DNA of 53,320 bases from Pelagibacterales bacterium SAG-MED37. GTDB lineage: Bacteria > Pseudomonadota > Alphaproteobacteria > Pelagibacterales > Pelagibacteraceae. Below, piece after piece: positions 1 to 7,981 of the stretch. Where the stretch lies: assembly GCA_014653605.1 (NCBI GenBank), contig JACWEG010000005.1:1-53320 (forward strand). Direction: 5' to 3'. The notes beneath the pieces were generated by a model. The model saw nothing but the letters and a program-made list of their open reading frames with translations, was not told the DNA's origin and did no database searches. Numbering within the stretch: position 1 is the first letter of the stretch; each line of letters begins with the position of its first letter. Made by a program: the position numbers and the translations under genes.

Positions 1-179
1 AAAATGATTTTTAAAGTCATTAATGGGTGTTTTAGGTAAGACTTAATTAACTCTATGCTTGTAAAATTTACTCTATTTCCATCCTGAGAAGCATATAATA
101 TCTTTTCATTATCTTGATATTGGTCAATTATAACTGATATTTTTTCACTTGGTTTTAAAAGCCTAAAGAGAGAATACAT
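1..179 (-). pseudogene. DUF1365 family protein, C-terminal fragment (truncated both sides)
   Basis: Reading the minus strand from about 179 to 1 gives an uninterrupted peptide containing LLKPSEKISVIIDQ and, near the window edge, YLKHPLMTLKII. This matches the C-terminal part of DUF1365 proteins, where a conserved hydrophobic PLxTLKxI stretch precedes the end. DUF1365 genes normally sit just upstream of, and on the same strand as, a cyclopropane-fatty-acyl-phospholipid synthase. Here the fragment is on the opposite strand and joined head to head with the cfa fragment. It has no plausible start, because a stop lies just upstream in frame at the join, and it runs out of the window at base 1. I think it is a fragment created by a chimeric join and not a real gene end. 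The biochemical function of DUF1365 is not established. Confidence 0.65.
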
Positions 180-698
180 AAATGTGGATTAAATGAGAAG
201 GTTAATATTGAAATAAAAGATTATAGAGATTTAAATAATAAGTATAATTCAATTGCATCAATTGAGATGATTGAAGCAGTAGGACAAAACTATTTAGAGG
301 GTTATTTTAAAACAATAAAGAATAATTTATCAAATAATGGAAAAGCTGCCATTCAAGCAATTACGATAGATGATGCTTTGTTTGATCGATATAAAAATAA
401 ACAGGATTTTATTCAAAAATATATCTTTCCTGGAGGATTTTTGCCAAATAAAAATAGTATAAATAGATATGTTTCTGATAATGGACTAACTATAAAGTCG
501 TATGAGTCTTATGCAGACCATTATTCTAATACTTTGGCCTTGTGGAGAAAAGAATTTAATAAGAAATGGAATTTAATTAAAAATCAAGGTTTTGATTTAA
601 CTTTTAAAAGAATGTGGGAATTTTACTTGTGTTACTGTGAAGCGGGATTTAAATCAAAAAATATAGACCTAATACAATTTTCAATTCAAAACAAATAA
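162..698 (+). pseudogene. cfa: Cyclopropane-fatty-acyl-phospholipid synthase, C-terminal part (5' truncated at join)
   Basis: This SAM-dependent methyltransferase adds a methylene bridge (or a related methyl group) to unsaturated acyl chains of membrane phospholipids. The frame is open from about 159 (stop TAA at 156-158) and reads into GLNEKVNIEIKDYRD and SIEMIEAVGQNY, the region around the catalytic glutamate, then AITIDDALFDRY, YIFPGGFLPN and the C-terminal WEFYLCYCEAGF typical of the family. About 178 C-terminal residues remain out of a usual ~400, so the N-terminal half with the SAM-binding glycine loop is missing. A start at the ATG at 267 would begin inside the conserved methyltransferase core and is not a real start. 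The DUF3833 gene follows after 14 bp, the usual neighbour. Identity is clear; the truncation is probably a chimeric join. Confidence 0.85.
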
Positions 699-712
699 TT
701 TTAAGGAGAATC

Positions 713-1258
713 GTGCAAAACAAAACTATTAAATCAATTTTATTGATAATTTCATTATTCTTAATTACAAGTTGTTCAAAGAATAGTTCTATGAAACCAG
801 AAGATTTTAAAAATAAAGAACCAAGATTGATTATTGAAAATTATTTATCAGGCAATGTAAAAGCTTGGGGAGTACTTCAAAACCGATCAGGGAAAGTTAC
901 AAGACAGTTTTCAGCTGATTTAAATGGAAAATGGGATGGTAAACAATTAATTCTTGATGAAAAATTTAATTGGGATGATGGAGAAGTCCAAACTAGACAA
1001 TGGCAGATTACAAAAATTGATGATAACAACTACGAAGGTACCGCAGGAGATGTTGTGGGAAAAGCAAAAGGTTATTCTTTTGGACCAGCATTTAAATTTG
1101 AATATGTATTATTGGTACCTGTCAAAGGTAAAGAAATGAAAATCACATTTGATGACTGGATTTTTAAACAAGATGAACGAGTAGCTATCAATAGAGCAGT
1201 GATGACTAAATTTGGTTTTAAAGTTGCTGAATTGACAGTCGTATTTGTTAAGGATTAA
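713..1258 (+). CDS. DUF3833 family lipoprotein
   Basis: 181-residue protein starting at GTG 713, preceded by a good Shine-Dalgarno AAGGAG at 703-708. The N-terminus is a lipoprotein signal: charged MQNKTIK, a hydrophobic stretch, then a lipobox with ITSC and the lipidated Cys at residue 21. The body resembles DUF3833, including VKAWGVLQNRSGK and a central DGKQLILDEKFNWDDG. DUF3833 proteins are regularly encoded with cyclopropane-fatty-acid synthase and DUF1365, and the same arrangement occurs here. By context it is an envelope lipoprotein involved in lipid modification or its stress response; no reaction is known. Its stop overlaps the stop of the convergent SDR gene, the shared TTAA at 1255-1258 being a stop on both strands. 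Confidence 0.85.
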   Translation: MQNKTIKSILLIISLFLITSCSKNSSMKPEDFKNKEPRLIIENYLSGNVKAWGVLQNRSGKVTRQFSADLNGKWDGKQLILDEKFNWDDGEVQTRQWQITKIDDNNYEGTAGDVVGKAKGYSFGPAFKFEYVLLVPVKGKEMKITFDDWIFKQDERVAINRAVMTKFGFKVAELTVVFVKD

Positions 1259-2016
1259 TCATTCTTTTGATATTTCGTCATTTTTCCTATCAAGCCAAAA
1301 TAAATTTTACTTGGTAAAAAGCTAAGTATTTTAAGTATTAAAGTAAGAGATTTTGGAAAATGAATTTCAAAAACTTTCTTATTTATTAAACCATCATAAA
1401 TTTTTTCAGCTGCATAATCTGTAGTTTTTAAAAAGGGCATTTTAAAATCATTTTTATCTGTCATGGGTGTTTTTATAAATCCGGGACTTACTAAACAAAT
1501 CCTCACATTTGATCTTTTAAAATCAAAGTATAAACTTTCTGCTAAGTTGTTTAAGGCTGATTTTGAAGGACCATAGCCAGTTGAATTTGGTAAACCTCTA
1601 TAGCCTGCAATAGATGAAACAATAGTTATTGTTCCACTTTTTTTTTCTTTAAAGTATTTCTCTACACTTTTTATACTATTAAGTGTTCCAAAAAAATTTA
1701 CTTTAAATACATCCTCTATTTGTTCAACATCTATATCCTTTTCTTTTTTTGGATTCCATGTTCCTGTAGAGAAAAAACAAATATCAATATTTTCAAATTG
1801 ACTCTTTATATTATTGAAAACCTCTTTACATTTATCTTTATTAGTAACATCTAATGGAAATGAATTTATATTTTCATGATTATCTGAAATTTCTCTAAGA
1901 AGATTTTCTCTTCTTGCTGAAATTGCTACATTCCATCCTTCATTTGCAAATTTGATCGCTAAAGCCTTACCTATGCCTGTACTTCCACCGGTTATCCAAA
2001 TTGTTTTTTTATTCAT
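1255..2016 (-). CDS. SDR family NAD(P)-dependent oxidoreductase
   Basis: 253-residue classical short-chain dehydrogenase/reductase. The cofactor-binding motif TGGSTGIG is at residues 9-16, and the catalytic set is Ser135, Tyr148 and Lys152 (YGPSK). The usual NNAG motif is replaced by FSTG at 82-85. The substrate cannot be read from the sequence. SDRs of this type are common partners of the CFA/DUF3833 cluster, so a lipid-related or aldehyde/ketone substrate is plausible but inferred. The gene is divergent from tspO, with starts only 24 bp apart, and convergent with the DUF3833 gene. Confidence 0.85.
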   Translation of the reverse strand: MNKKTIWITGGSTGIGKALAIKFANEGWNVAISARRENLLREISDNHENINSFPLDVTNKDKCKEVFNNIKSQFENIDICFFSTGTWNPKKEKDIDVEQIEDVFKVNFFGTLNSIKSVEKYFKEKKSGTITIVSSIAGYRGLPNSTGYGPSKSALNNLAESLYFDFKRSNVRICLVSPGFIKTPMTDKNDFKMPFLKTTDYAAEKIYDGLINKKVFEIHFPKSLTLILKILSFLPSKIYFGLIGKMTKYQKND

Positions 2017-2028
2017 CTTATACTGATG

Positions 2029-2034
2029 TATAAT
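2029..2034 (+). promoter_or_regulatory. Candidate -10 element for tspO (possible leaderless transcript)
   Basis: A perfect TATAAT lies 6 bases upstream of the ATG at 2041, so transcription would begin essentially at that ATG. No Shine-Dalgarno is visible, which fits a leaderless start. No convincing -35 is seen, and in DNA this AT-rich a chance hexamer is possible. Confidence 0.3.
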
Positions 2035-2040
2035 ACTTAT

Positions 2041-2508
2041 ATGCTCAAAAATAAATTTTTTTCATTCGTTCTGTTTTTAGTTATTACCTATTCTGCATCA
2101 TTTATTGGTGGATTAGTGACAATAAGCTTAAAGGAACCATGGTATTCACAATTAATCAAGTCAAACTACAATCCTCCAGACTGGGTTTTTGCACCTGTTT
2201 GGACGACCTTGTATTTGATGATGACATTAGCCATTTGGTTTTTTTGGAACAGTAAAAATAGAGATATGAAAACTGTATACATTTATTTTATTCATATAGT
2301 TTTTAATACAACTTGGAGTATTGTTTTTTTTGGACTTCATCAAATTTTATTAGCATTAGCAGTATTGATGATTCTAATCTTTTTGATCGTTATTCTGATT
2401 ATAAGATTTAAACGTGTCAATTCTGTAAGCTATTACCTTATGATTCCTTATTTACTTTGGTGCTGCTATGCCTTATTCCTCAATATAAATTTACTTATTT
2501 TAAATTAA
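2041..2508 (+). CDS. tspO: TspO/MBR family tryptophan-rich sensory protein
   Basis: About 155 residues and five predicted membrane helices. It has the TspO signature of paired proline and tryptophan residues, NPPDWVFAPVWTTLY, with further Trp in later helices (SIVFFGLHQ and PYLLWCCYALFLN). TspO proteins bind porphyrins, sterols and related ligands in the cytoplasmic or outer membrane and are linked to light and oxidative stress regulation in alphaproteobacteria. I place the start at 2041 (MLKNKFF); an in-frame ATG at 2026 would add five residues. The stop overlaps the start of the next gene by one base (TAATG at 2506-2510). Its position beside CFA-type lipid genes fits a membrane photo-oxidative stress role, which is inferred. 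Confidence 0.88.
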   Translation: MLKNKFFSFVLFLVITYSASFIGGLVTISLKEPWYSQLIKSNYNPPDWVFAPVWTTLYLMMTLAIWFFWNSKNRDMKTVYIYFIHIVFNTTWSIVFFGLHQILLALAVLMILIFLIVILIIRFKRVNSVSYYLMIPYLLWCCYALFLNINLLILN

Positions 2509-3611
2509 TGGATGATGTTGTTATAATTGGCGGTGGAATAATCGGTACTGCAACTGCTTACTTTTTATCTAAAGAAGGCAGAAAAGTAAAAGTTATTGAA
2601 AGAGATCCAACTTATAAAACTGCATCTTTTCCACTCTCCTTAGGTGGTTTCAGGAGACAGTTTTTTCAAACGGAAAATATTTTACTTGGAAAATTTGCCA
2701 GAGAATTTATCTTTCAAATTCCTGATTTACTTAAAACCGAAAAAAATCCAAAACCAACAGCAAGTATGGTTACTAATGGATACTTATTAATGTTTGGACC
2801 TGAACATGCCGAGGAGCAATATAAAGCTCTTGAGAATCACAAAGCTTGTGAAGCTGGAACAAAAAATATTAAAGGATCTGAATTACCGAAATTTTTTCCT
2901 TATATCAATAGCGATGGCATAGAAACAGCAACATTCACTGATAACCAGAGTGAAGGCTGGATTGATCCATTCATGTTTCATGGTGCATTAAAAAGTAAAG
3001 CTATGGAACTAGGTGCAGAATTTATAAAAGGAGAGGTTAAAACACTTTCAGAGATTAAAGCAAAGACAATTATATCTGCTGCAGGATGTTGGACTAAAGA
3101 ACTCTTAGAAGATATTCCAGTTGAGCCTCAAAAACACACTGTTTTCAGAGTTAAGTGCCCAAAACACATTCCTGAAATGCCTTTAACTGGCGACTTGACT
3201 ACGGGAGTTTATTGGAGGCCTGAAGGAAAAGAATATTTAGCTGGATCACCGAAATCTGTTTTTGAAGCAAAAGATTTAGAGCCAGCTTGGGATGATTTTG
3301 AGGAATTAGTATGGCCTGCACTTGCTCAAAGAATTCCTGCTTTTGAAGAATTAAAACTTACAGGTGGTTGGGCAGGTTATTATGATTGTAATCGATTAGA
3401 TAATAACGCTGTAGTAGGTAAACATCCTAAATTTGATAATGTGTATTTAGCAACTGGCTTTACAGGCAGAGGCTTGATGCAAGCCCCAGGAATAGGCAGA
3501 GCTTTGACTGAACTGATAACTACAGGTTCATATCAATCCATTGATATATCCAATATGGCTGTAGAAAGAGTTTTAGGAAAAAAAGCAAGACCAGAACCTT
3601 ACGTTCTTTAG
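2508..3611 (+). CDS. FAD-dependent oxidoreductase, DAO superfamily (FOXRED1-like)
   Basis: 367 residues. The N-terminal dinucleotide fold is VVIIGGGIIGTATAYFL (GxGxxG at about residues 8-13), followed by the DAO-superfamily region with LGGFRRQFFQTENI. The C-terminal FAD-contacting segment is GYYDCNRLDNNAVVG and ATGFTGRGLMQAPGIGRA. These two blocks resemble the FOXRED1 branch of the family (compare GGIRQQFSxPENI and GHGLQQAPGIGRA) more than sarcosine or dimethylglycine oxidases. Human FOXRED1 is a complex I assembly factor; bacterial relatives are generally uncharacterised amine or amino-acid oxidase-like enzymes. The start at 2508 overlaps the tspO stop by one base; an upstream in-frame ATG at 2457 lies inside tspO and is unlikely. 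It is convergent with selO, one base apart. Confidence 0.8.
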   Translation: MDDVVIIGGGIIGTATAYFLSKEGRKVKVIERDPTYKTASFPLSLGGFRRQFFQTENILLGKFAREFIFQIPDLLKTEKNPKPTASMVTNGYLLMFGPEHAEEQYKALENHKACEAGTKNIKGSELPKFFPYINSDGIETATFTDNQSEGWIDPFMFHGALKSKAMELGAEFIKGEVKTLSEIKAKTIISAAGCWTKELLEDIPVEPQKHTVFRVKCPKHIPEMPLTGDLTTGVYWRPEGKEYLAGSPKSVFEAKDLEPAWDDFEELVWPALAQRIPAFEELKLTGGWAGYYDCNRLDNNAVVGKHPKFDNVYLATGFTGRGLMQAPGIGRALTELITTGSYQSIDISNMAVERVLGKKARPEPYVL

Positions 3612-3612
3612 A

Positions 3613-5061
3613 TTAAGTACCACAAAAAGTTTGATATTTTTCTTTTGCAGCTGAAGGAAGTTGGTATTCAATAGAAACTTTATTTTTTTTGTAGGGATTA
3701 TCTAAAATTTCTAATAATTTTAAAAATGGTTTTAAATCATTTTGATTAGCAGCATAAAGTGCTTCTTCAACTTTATGATTTCTAGGAATAACTAGAGGAT
3801 TTACACTTTTCATTAATTTCAAATATTTTTCAGGGGAATTATTATTAGTTTTTAATCTTTCATTCCATCTTAATTTCCAATTTTTAAAATCTTTATCTTC
3901 ATAATCTTTATTTTTTTGAATTTCATCTTCCATTAAATGACAAAAAGTATTTGTATAATCCATTTTTTTGTCATGCATCCAAGTCAGTAGGTCTATGAAT
4001 AAAAATTTGTCTTTTTCATCTTTTCCAGATAAGCCTAATTTATCCCTCATCATATCAAGCCATTTTTCTTCATATTTATTTTCAAAAGAATTGATTATTT
4101 CAGTAGCAGCTTTTACTGCTTTATCTTGATTTTCATCAATTAAAGGTATCAAACTTTCAGCAAATCTTGCTAAATTCCATTTTGTAATTACAGGTTGGTT
4201 ACAATACGCATATCTTCCCATTTTATCTATTGAGCTGAATACTGTCTTAGGATCATAATTATCCATGAAAGCGCATGGACCATAATCGATTGTTTCACCT
4301 GAAATACTCATATTATCTGTATTCATCACTCCATGAATAAAACCAACTCTCATCCAATTAATGACTAGATCAACTTGTTTTTCTAGAACAACTTTTAAAA
4401 GTTCTAAAGCCTTATTTTTAGAGCTTAAAATCTTTGGAAAATGTCTGTTAATTACATAATCTAATAATATTTCTAATTCATCTTTTTTATTTCTAGCCGC
4501 AACATATTGAAATGTTCCTACTCTTAAATGACTTGAAGCTACTCTGGTAAGTATTGCTCCCATTAGAGGTGCTTCTCTAATTACATCTTCACCTGTTTTA
4601 ACAACAGCCAAACTTCTTGTTGTTGGTATGTTCAAATAATGCATCGACTCACTTATTAAGTATTCTCTTAGCATTGGGCCTAATGCAGCTCTCCCGTCAC
4701 CATTTCTTGAAAAGGCAGTTTTCCCTGATCCTTTAAATTGAATATCATATCTCTCTTTATTTTTAGACAAATGTTCTCCGATTAAAACTGCTCTACCGTC
4801 TCCAAGCATTGTAAAATGACCAAATTGATGACCTGCATAAGCTTGAGCGATTGAATTACTATCTTCAGGCAATTCATTTCCTGCAAATAATGTTGATAAT
4901 TCGATCTTATTTATATTAGAAAAATCTAAATCTAGATCTGAAGCTAAACTTTTATTAAGCATGATTAATTCAGGATTCTTTACTTTTACTGGTTTAATAT
5001 TTTCTTTAAAGGATTCAGGTAATTTTGAATAAGAATTATCAAAATTCCAATTAATATTCAT
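3613..5061 (-). CDS. selO: SelO family protein adenylyltransferase (YdiU/UPF0061)
   Basis: 482 residues, a normal length. SelO is a pseudokinase-fold enzyme that transfers AMP from ATP to Ser, Thr or Tyr of target proteins and is connected to redox homeostasis (glutaredoxin and glutathionylation in E. coli and mitochondria). Family hallmarks seen are QAYAGHQFGHF, LGDGRAVLIGE, QFKGSGKTAFSRNGDGRAALGP within the nucleotide-binding lobe, HGVMNTDNMSISGETIDYGP with the catalytic Asp and metal-binding residues, and the C-terminal FCGT. The penultimate-region Cys takes the place of the selenocysteine found in animal homologues. The msrA gene lies 6 bp upstream on the same strand, so the two probably share a transcript. 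Confidence 0.93.
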   Translation of the reverse strand: MNINWNFDNSYSKLPESFKENIKPVKVKNPELIMLNKSLASDLDLDFSNINKIELSTLFAGNELPEDSNSIAQAYAGHQFGHFTMLGDGRAVLIGEHLSKNKERYDIQFKGSGKTAFSRNGDGRAALGPMLREYLISESMHYLNIPTTRSLAVVKTGEDVIREAPLMGAILTRVASSHLRVGTFQYVAARNKKDELEILLDYVINRHFPKILSSKNKALELLKVVLEKQVDLVINWMRVGFIHGVMNTDNMSISGETIDYGPCAFMDNYDPKTVFSSIDKMGRYAYCNQPVITKWNLARFAESLIPLIDENQDKAVKAATEIINSFENKYEEKWLDMMRDKLGLSGKDEKDKFLFIDLLTWMHDKKMDYTNTFCHLMEDEIQKNKDYEDKDFKNWKLRWNERLKTNNNSPEKYLKLMKSVNPLVIPRNHKVEEALYAANQNDLKPFLKLLEILDNPYKKNKVSIEYQLPSAAKEKYQTFCGT

Positions 5062-5067
5062 AAAATA

Positions 5068-5643
5068 TTATTTATTCCAGATCTCTTTCAAAGTTTCTTC
5101 TCTCTTACAAGCCTTTTTATATCTTAAATAATTTTGAAGATATACTTTATAAAAATTTTGATGACGATTTTCAGCTTTATAGAATTTTTTGAACTCTCTT
5201 AGATATGTAACTACTTTTTTATTAAATTTTTTTTCTAAATTCTTTATATCTCTTTCAATTAATTTTTTTTCTTTATCATTTTGATAAAATGCAACAGACC
5301 TATAACTATAACCTTTGTCACAAAATTGACCATATGCATCAAATGGATCTATATTTATCCAATAGTTTTTGAGTAGCTCCTCAAAGGATATTATATTTTT
5401 ATTATAAATGACCTCTACAACCTCAAAGTGACCAGTATTTCCATAAGTTACCTCTTTGTATGTTGGATTCTCTGTAGTACCACCAGAATATCCTGAGATT
5501 ACTTCGATAACTCCATTAAGTTTTTCAAATGACTCTTCTACACACCAAAAGCATCCTCCAGCGAAATATGCTTTATCTTCTTCCAAAGCCTTTGAAGGAC
5601 TATTTACTAAAAAAACAAAAATTATAATGATAAAAAACTTCAT
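5068..5643 (-). CDS. msrA: Peptide-methionine (S)-S-oxide reductase MsrA, exported form
   Basis: 191 residues. MsrA reduces methionine S-sulfoxide in proteins back to methionine. The catalytic motif GCFWC has its nucleophile at Cys31, the following SGYSGGTTENPTYKEV and TGHFEVVEV blocks are standard, and Cys179 near the C-terminus is a plausible resolving cysteine. The first ~19 residues (MKFFIIIIFVFLVNSPSKA) form a signal peptide, so the mature enzyme probably works in the periplasm or is membrane-anchored. No MsrB is encoded here. The gene is co-oriented with selO 6 bp downstream, giving an oxidative-damage pair. Confidence 0.93.
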   Translation of the reverse strand: MKFFIIIIFVFLVNSPSKALEEDKAYFAGGCFWCVEESFEKLNGVIEVISGYSGGTTENPTYKEVTYGNTGHFEVVEVIYNKNIISFEELLKNYWINIDPFDAYGQFCDKGYSYRSVAFYQNDKEKKLIERDIKNLEKKFNKKVVTYLREFKKFYKAENRHQNFYKVYLQNYLRYKKACKREETLKEIWNK

Positions 5644-5687
5644 TTAATACATATACAAAAATTACTAAATGAGTCTATAATATTAAA

Positions 5688-5714
5688 GGTAGCTACTTTT
5701 TAAAGTAGCATACC
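5688..5714 (-). terminator. Stem-loop downstream of formate dehydrogenase, likely transcription terminator
   Basis: GCTACTTT (5692-5699) and AAAGTAGC (5702-5709) form a perfect 8-bp stem with a 2-nt loop. It is extended by GGTA (5688-5691) pairing with TACC (5711-5714) across a single bulged A. It lies 20 bp past the stop codon of the minus-strand fdh gene. In that direction the stem is followed by CCTTTAAT, a modest U-run. It is the clearest terminator-like hairpin I found in the window. Confidence 0.55.
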
Positions 5715-5733
5715 TCTAATAATATATAATAAG

Positions 5734-6933
5734 TTATTTCTTCTTATATTTAGCTGCTTCTTCAGATCCACCAGTAGCAGATCCTTTACTATATGAGTGA
5801 GCACCCATTCCAGCTAGTTGACCATCTTTTACGATAAGATATTGATCTCTAATCTCTTTACCTTCAAAGAAACATTCTAAAATTTCTCTTACACCATCAG
5901 CATATCTAGTTTGAGCTGATAGCGATGTCCCTGAAGTGTGAGGAGTCATTCCGTGATTAGGCATAGTTCTCCAAACATGATCGTTAGGAGCTGGTTGTGG
6001 AAACCATACATCACCAGCATAACCACTTAGTTGACCACTCTTTAATGCCTTTGCAATTGCTTCACGATTACAAATTTTTCCTCTAGCTGTATTTACAATG
6101 TAAGCACCTTTTTTCATTTTACTTATCATTGCATCATCAAAAAGATTCTCAGTTTCTGGGTGAAGAGGACAATTTATAGTCACAACATCACAAACTTTTA
6201 CCATTGACTCAACTGATTCATGAAATGTTAGATTAAGTTCCTTTTCAACACTTTCAGGTAATCTATGTCTATCAAAATAGTGTAGATGAGTATCAAATGG
6301 TTTCATTTTTCTTAAAGCATCTAGTCCAATACGTCCTGCAGCTACTGTTCCAATATGCATTCCCTCAACATCATATGATCTTTGTACAGCATCAGCAATA
6401 TTCCAGCCACCTTCATTTACAATTCTATGTTGATTGTGATAATCTCTCACCATTGAAACAATCATCATTACTATGTGTTCAGCAACAGATCTTGAGTTAC
6501 AAAAAGTTACTTCAACAACGTCAATTTTATTATCCATCGCAGCTTGTAAATCAACATGGTCAGAGCCAATTCCTGCAGTAACAGCCATTTTCAAATTTTT
6601 AGCTTTAGCTATTCTCTCTTTTGTTAAATAATACGGAAAAAAGGGTTGAGAAATCACTATATCAGCATCTACAATATGCTTATCAGCCTCACATCCATCT
6701 CCATCTTTACTGTTGGTTACTACTAATTCATGTCCGTTACTCTCTAAGAATTTTCTTAAGCCTAACTCTCCTGACACACATCCTAATAATTCTCCTGGGT
6801 TAAAATCTCTACCTTTTGGTGATGGTAAGGTCATACCATCAGGATATTTTTCCAATTTTGGAAGATCCTTGATAGGATATGATTTGGGCATTCCTCCTTT
6901 AGGATCATCGTATAATACGCACAATATTTTCAT
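5734..6933 (-). CDS. fdh: NAD-dependent formate dehydrogenase
   Basis: 399 residues, the length of the single-subunit methylotroph-type enzyme. It oxidises formate to CO2 with NAD+ in the cytoplasm. It starts MKILCVLYDD, has the FDH-specific N-terminal extension with the LPSP and GELLGCVSGELGLR blocks, the formate-binding region TAGIGSDHVDL, then CNSRSVAEHIVMMI. The NAD domain carries VAAGRIGLDALR, and the catalytic region has NTARGKICNREA (Arg) and TPHTSGTSLSAQTRYADG (His), the arrangement that separates FDH from other D-2-hydroxyacid dehydrogenases. Start choice is supported by a Shine-Dalgarno (GGAGAGAAA directly before ATG). It stands as its own unit with a hairpin downstream. It probably feeds the terminal step of C1 oxidation (glycine betaine, DMSP or methanol carbon) to NADH; that link is inferred. 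Confidence 0.95.
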   Translation of the reverse strand: MKILCVLYDDPKGGMPKSYPIKDLPKLEKYPDGMTLPSPKGRDFNPGELLGCVSGELGLRKFLESNGHELVVTNSKDGDGCEADKHIVDADIVISQPFFPYYLTKERIAKAKNLKMAVTAGIGSDHVDLQAAMDNKIDVVEVTFCNSRSVAEHIVMMIVSMVRDYHNQHRIVNEGGWNIADAVQRSYDVEGMHIGTVAAGRIGLDALRKMKPFDTHLHYFDRHRLPESVEKELNLTFHESVESMVKVCDVVTINCPLHPETENLFDDAMISKMKKGAYIVNTARGKICNREAIAKALKSGQLSGYAGDVWFPQPAPNDHVWRTMPNHGMTPHTSGTSLSAQTRYADGVREILECFFEGKEIRDQYLIVKDGQLAGMGAHSYSKGSATGGSEEAAKYKKK

Positions 6934-7009
6934 TTTCTCTCCGTGGTTACTTTAAAATATTAATTTATTTGAGCCATCTAACATTATTTTAAAGGAGCTA
7001 GCAAACAAA

Positions 7010-7474
7010 TTATTTTGATTTTGGATAAGACTTTTTAAGAATAAACCGATTGATTATTATACCAAAACCCAAAATGATTATTGAACCAGAAATAACTGGA
7101 TTTAATAAGTAATCTGGAGAAACACTTCCCATAATTACTATAATAGGATTTCCACCTGCAGGTGGATGAGTTACATTTAAAAATATCATTAAACCCACAC
7201 CAAATCCTACTGCTAATGGTAATATTAAATATAATGGCAGAGGCACTAAGTATAGAAATATCATTCCTACAACAGCAGTAAGAAGATGACCAAAAAAAAC
7301 ATTCTTAGGCTGTGCGAATGGACTTTCAGGATATCCATATAACAAAACCATTGATGATCCAAAAGAAGCTATTAAGAATATCCCAAAATCAGTTTTATAA
7401 GTTAAAATAGTTAAAACACCTATTGTGATTACAGAAAATAAACCAGCAAAGAAAGATTGTTTAAAATTATTCAT
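7010..7474 (-). CDS. HPP family integral membrane protein
   Basis: 154 residues with four predicted membrane helices. It carries the HPP family motif VTHPPAGGNPI and the second conserved block PESPFAQPKNVFFGH. HPP proteins are small inner-membrane proteins; a plastid relative transports nitrite, but bacterial substrates are mostly unknown. It lies 7 bp downstream of the SufU-like gene on the same strand, so the two are probably cotranscribed. I cannot assign a substrate from sequence. Confidence 0.85.
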   Translation of the reverse strand: MNNFKQSFFAGLFSVITIGVLTILTYKTDFGIFLIASFGSSMVLLYGYPESPFAQPKNVFFGHLLTAVVGMIFLYLVPLPLYLILPLAVGFGVGLMIFLNVTHPPAGGNPIIVIMGSVSPDYLLNPVISGSIIILGFGIIINRFILKKSYPKSK

Positions 7475-7481
7475 TTAAAAA

Positions 7482-7880
7482 TTAGTCTGATACAATTTTT
7501 TGTACAGTTTTAAAAGGTAATAAAATGCACTCTTTACGAGCTTTATTTTTAGATTTAAATAGTTTCTGCATAAATTTCCATTTTTTTTTAATAATATCGC
7601 TATTACCATCAAAAAATGATTTTGCATCATCACACAATTCATTTATTTTTGATTTTTTTTTATTAATTGAAATCTTGGATAGTAAGCTTGCAGATGCTTG
7701 ACAATAAACACAGCATTTACCCTGATAACCAAAATCAATAATTCTCTCTTCATCTATTATTAGATTTATTTGCATTTCATCACCACATAATGGATTTTTC
7801 AACTTTGAATAGTGTGTGTGATTCTGGATATATTTATTGTTGTTATTATCTGAGGCAATTTTAAGAATTTCTAAATCCAT
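7482..7880 (-). CDS. NifU/SufU-like iron-sulfur cluster scaffold protein
   Basis: 132 residues related to the IscU/SufU scaffold domain, on which Fe-S clusters are built before transfer. Three conserved ligand positions are visible: Cys32 in NPLCGDEM with Asp34, Cys57 in KCCVYCQASAS, and Cys118 in RKECILLPF. The second site is unusual because three cysteines lie within five residues (56, 57 and 60), where the family usually has one in GxGCxISxAS. No sufS, sufB or other Suf/Isc genes are adjacent; the HPP-family membrane gene follows after 7 bp. SufU-like proteins often act as zinc-dependent sulfur-transfer partners of SufS, so either role is possible. Confidence 0.78.
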   Translation of the reverse strand: MDLEILKIASDNNNNKYIQNHTHYSKLKNPLCGDEMQINLIIDEERIIDFGYQGKCCVYCQASASLLSKISINKKKSKINELCDDAKSFFDGNSDIIKKKWKFMQKLFKSKNKARKECILLPFKTVQKIVSD

Positions 7881-7981
7881 AAGAATTTATTATCTTAGAT
7901 TAGATTAAATTTGAATAAAATTTTTGTAAAAAGATCTAATTTTTGTTGTAGTTCAAACTAATAAGAATTACATATTCAGAT

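Noticed and set aside
3613-5061. SelO as a selenocysteine protein
   Set aside because: The C-terminal position is an ordinary Cys codon (FCGT) followed by a normal stop; no SECIS-like hairpin is needed.
6297-6955. Several open frames on the plus strand within fdh
   Set aside because: fdh on the minus strand explains the whole stretch; the plus frames have no family motifs.
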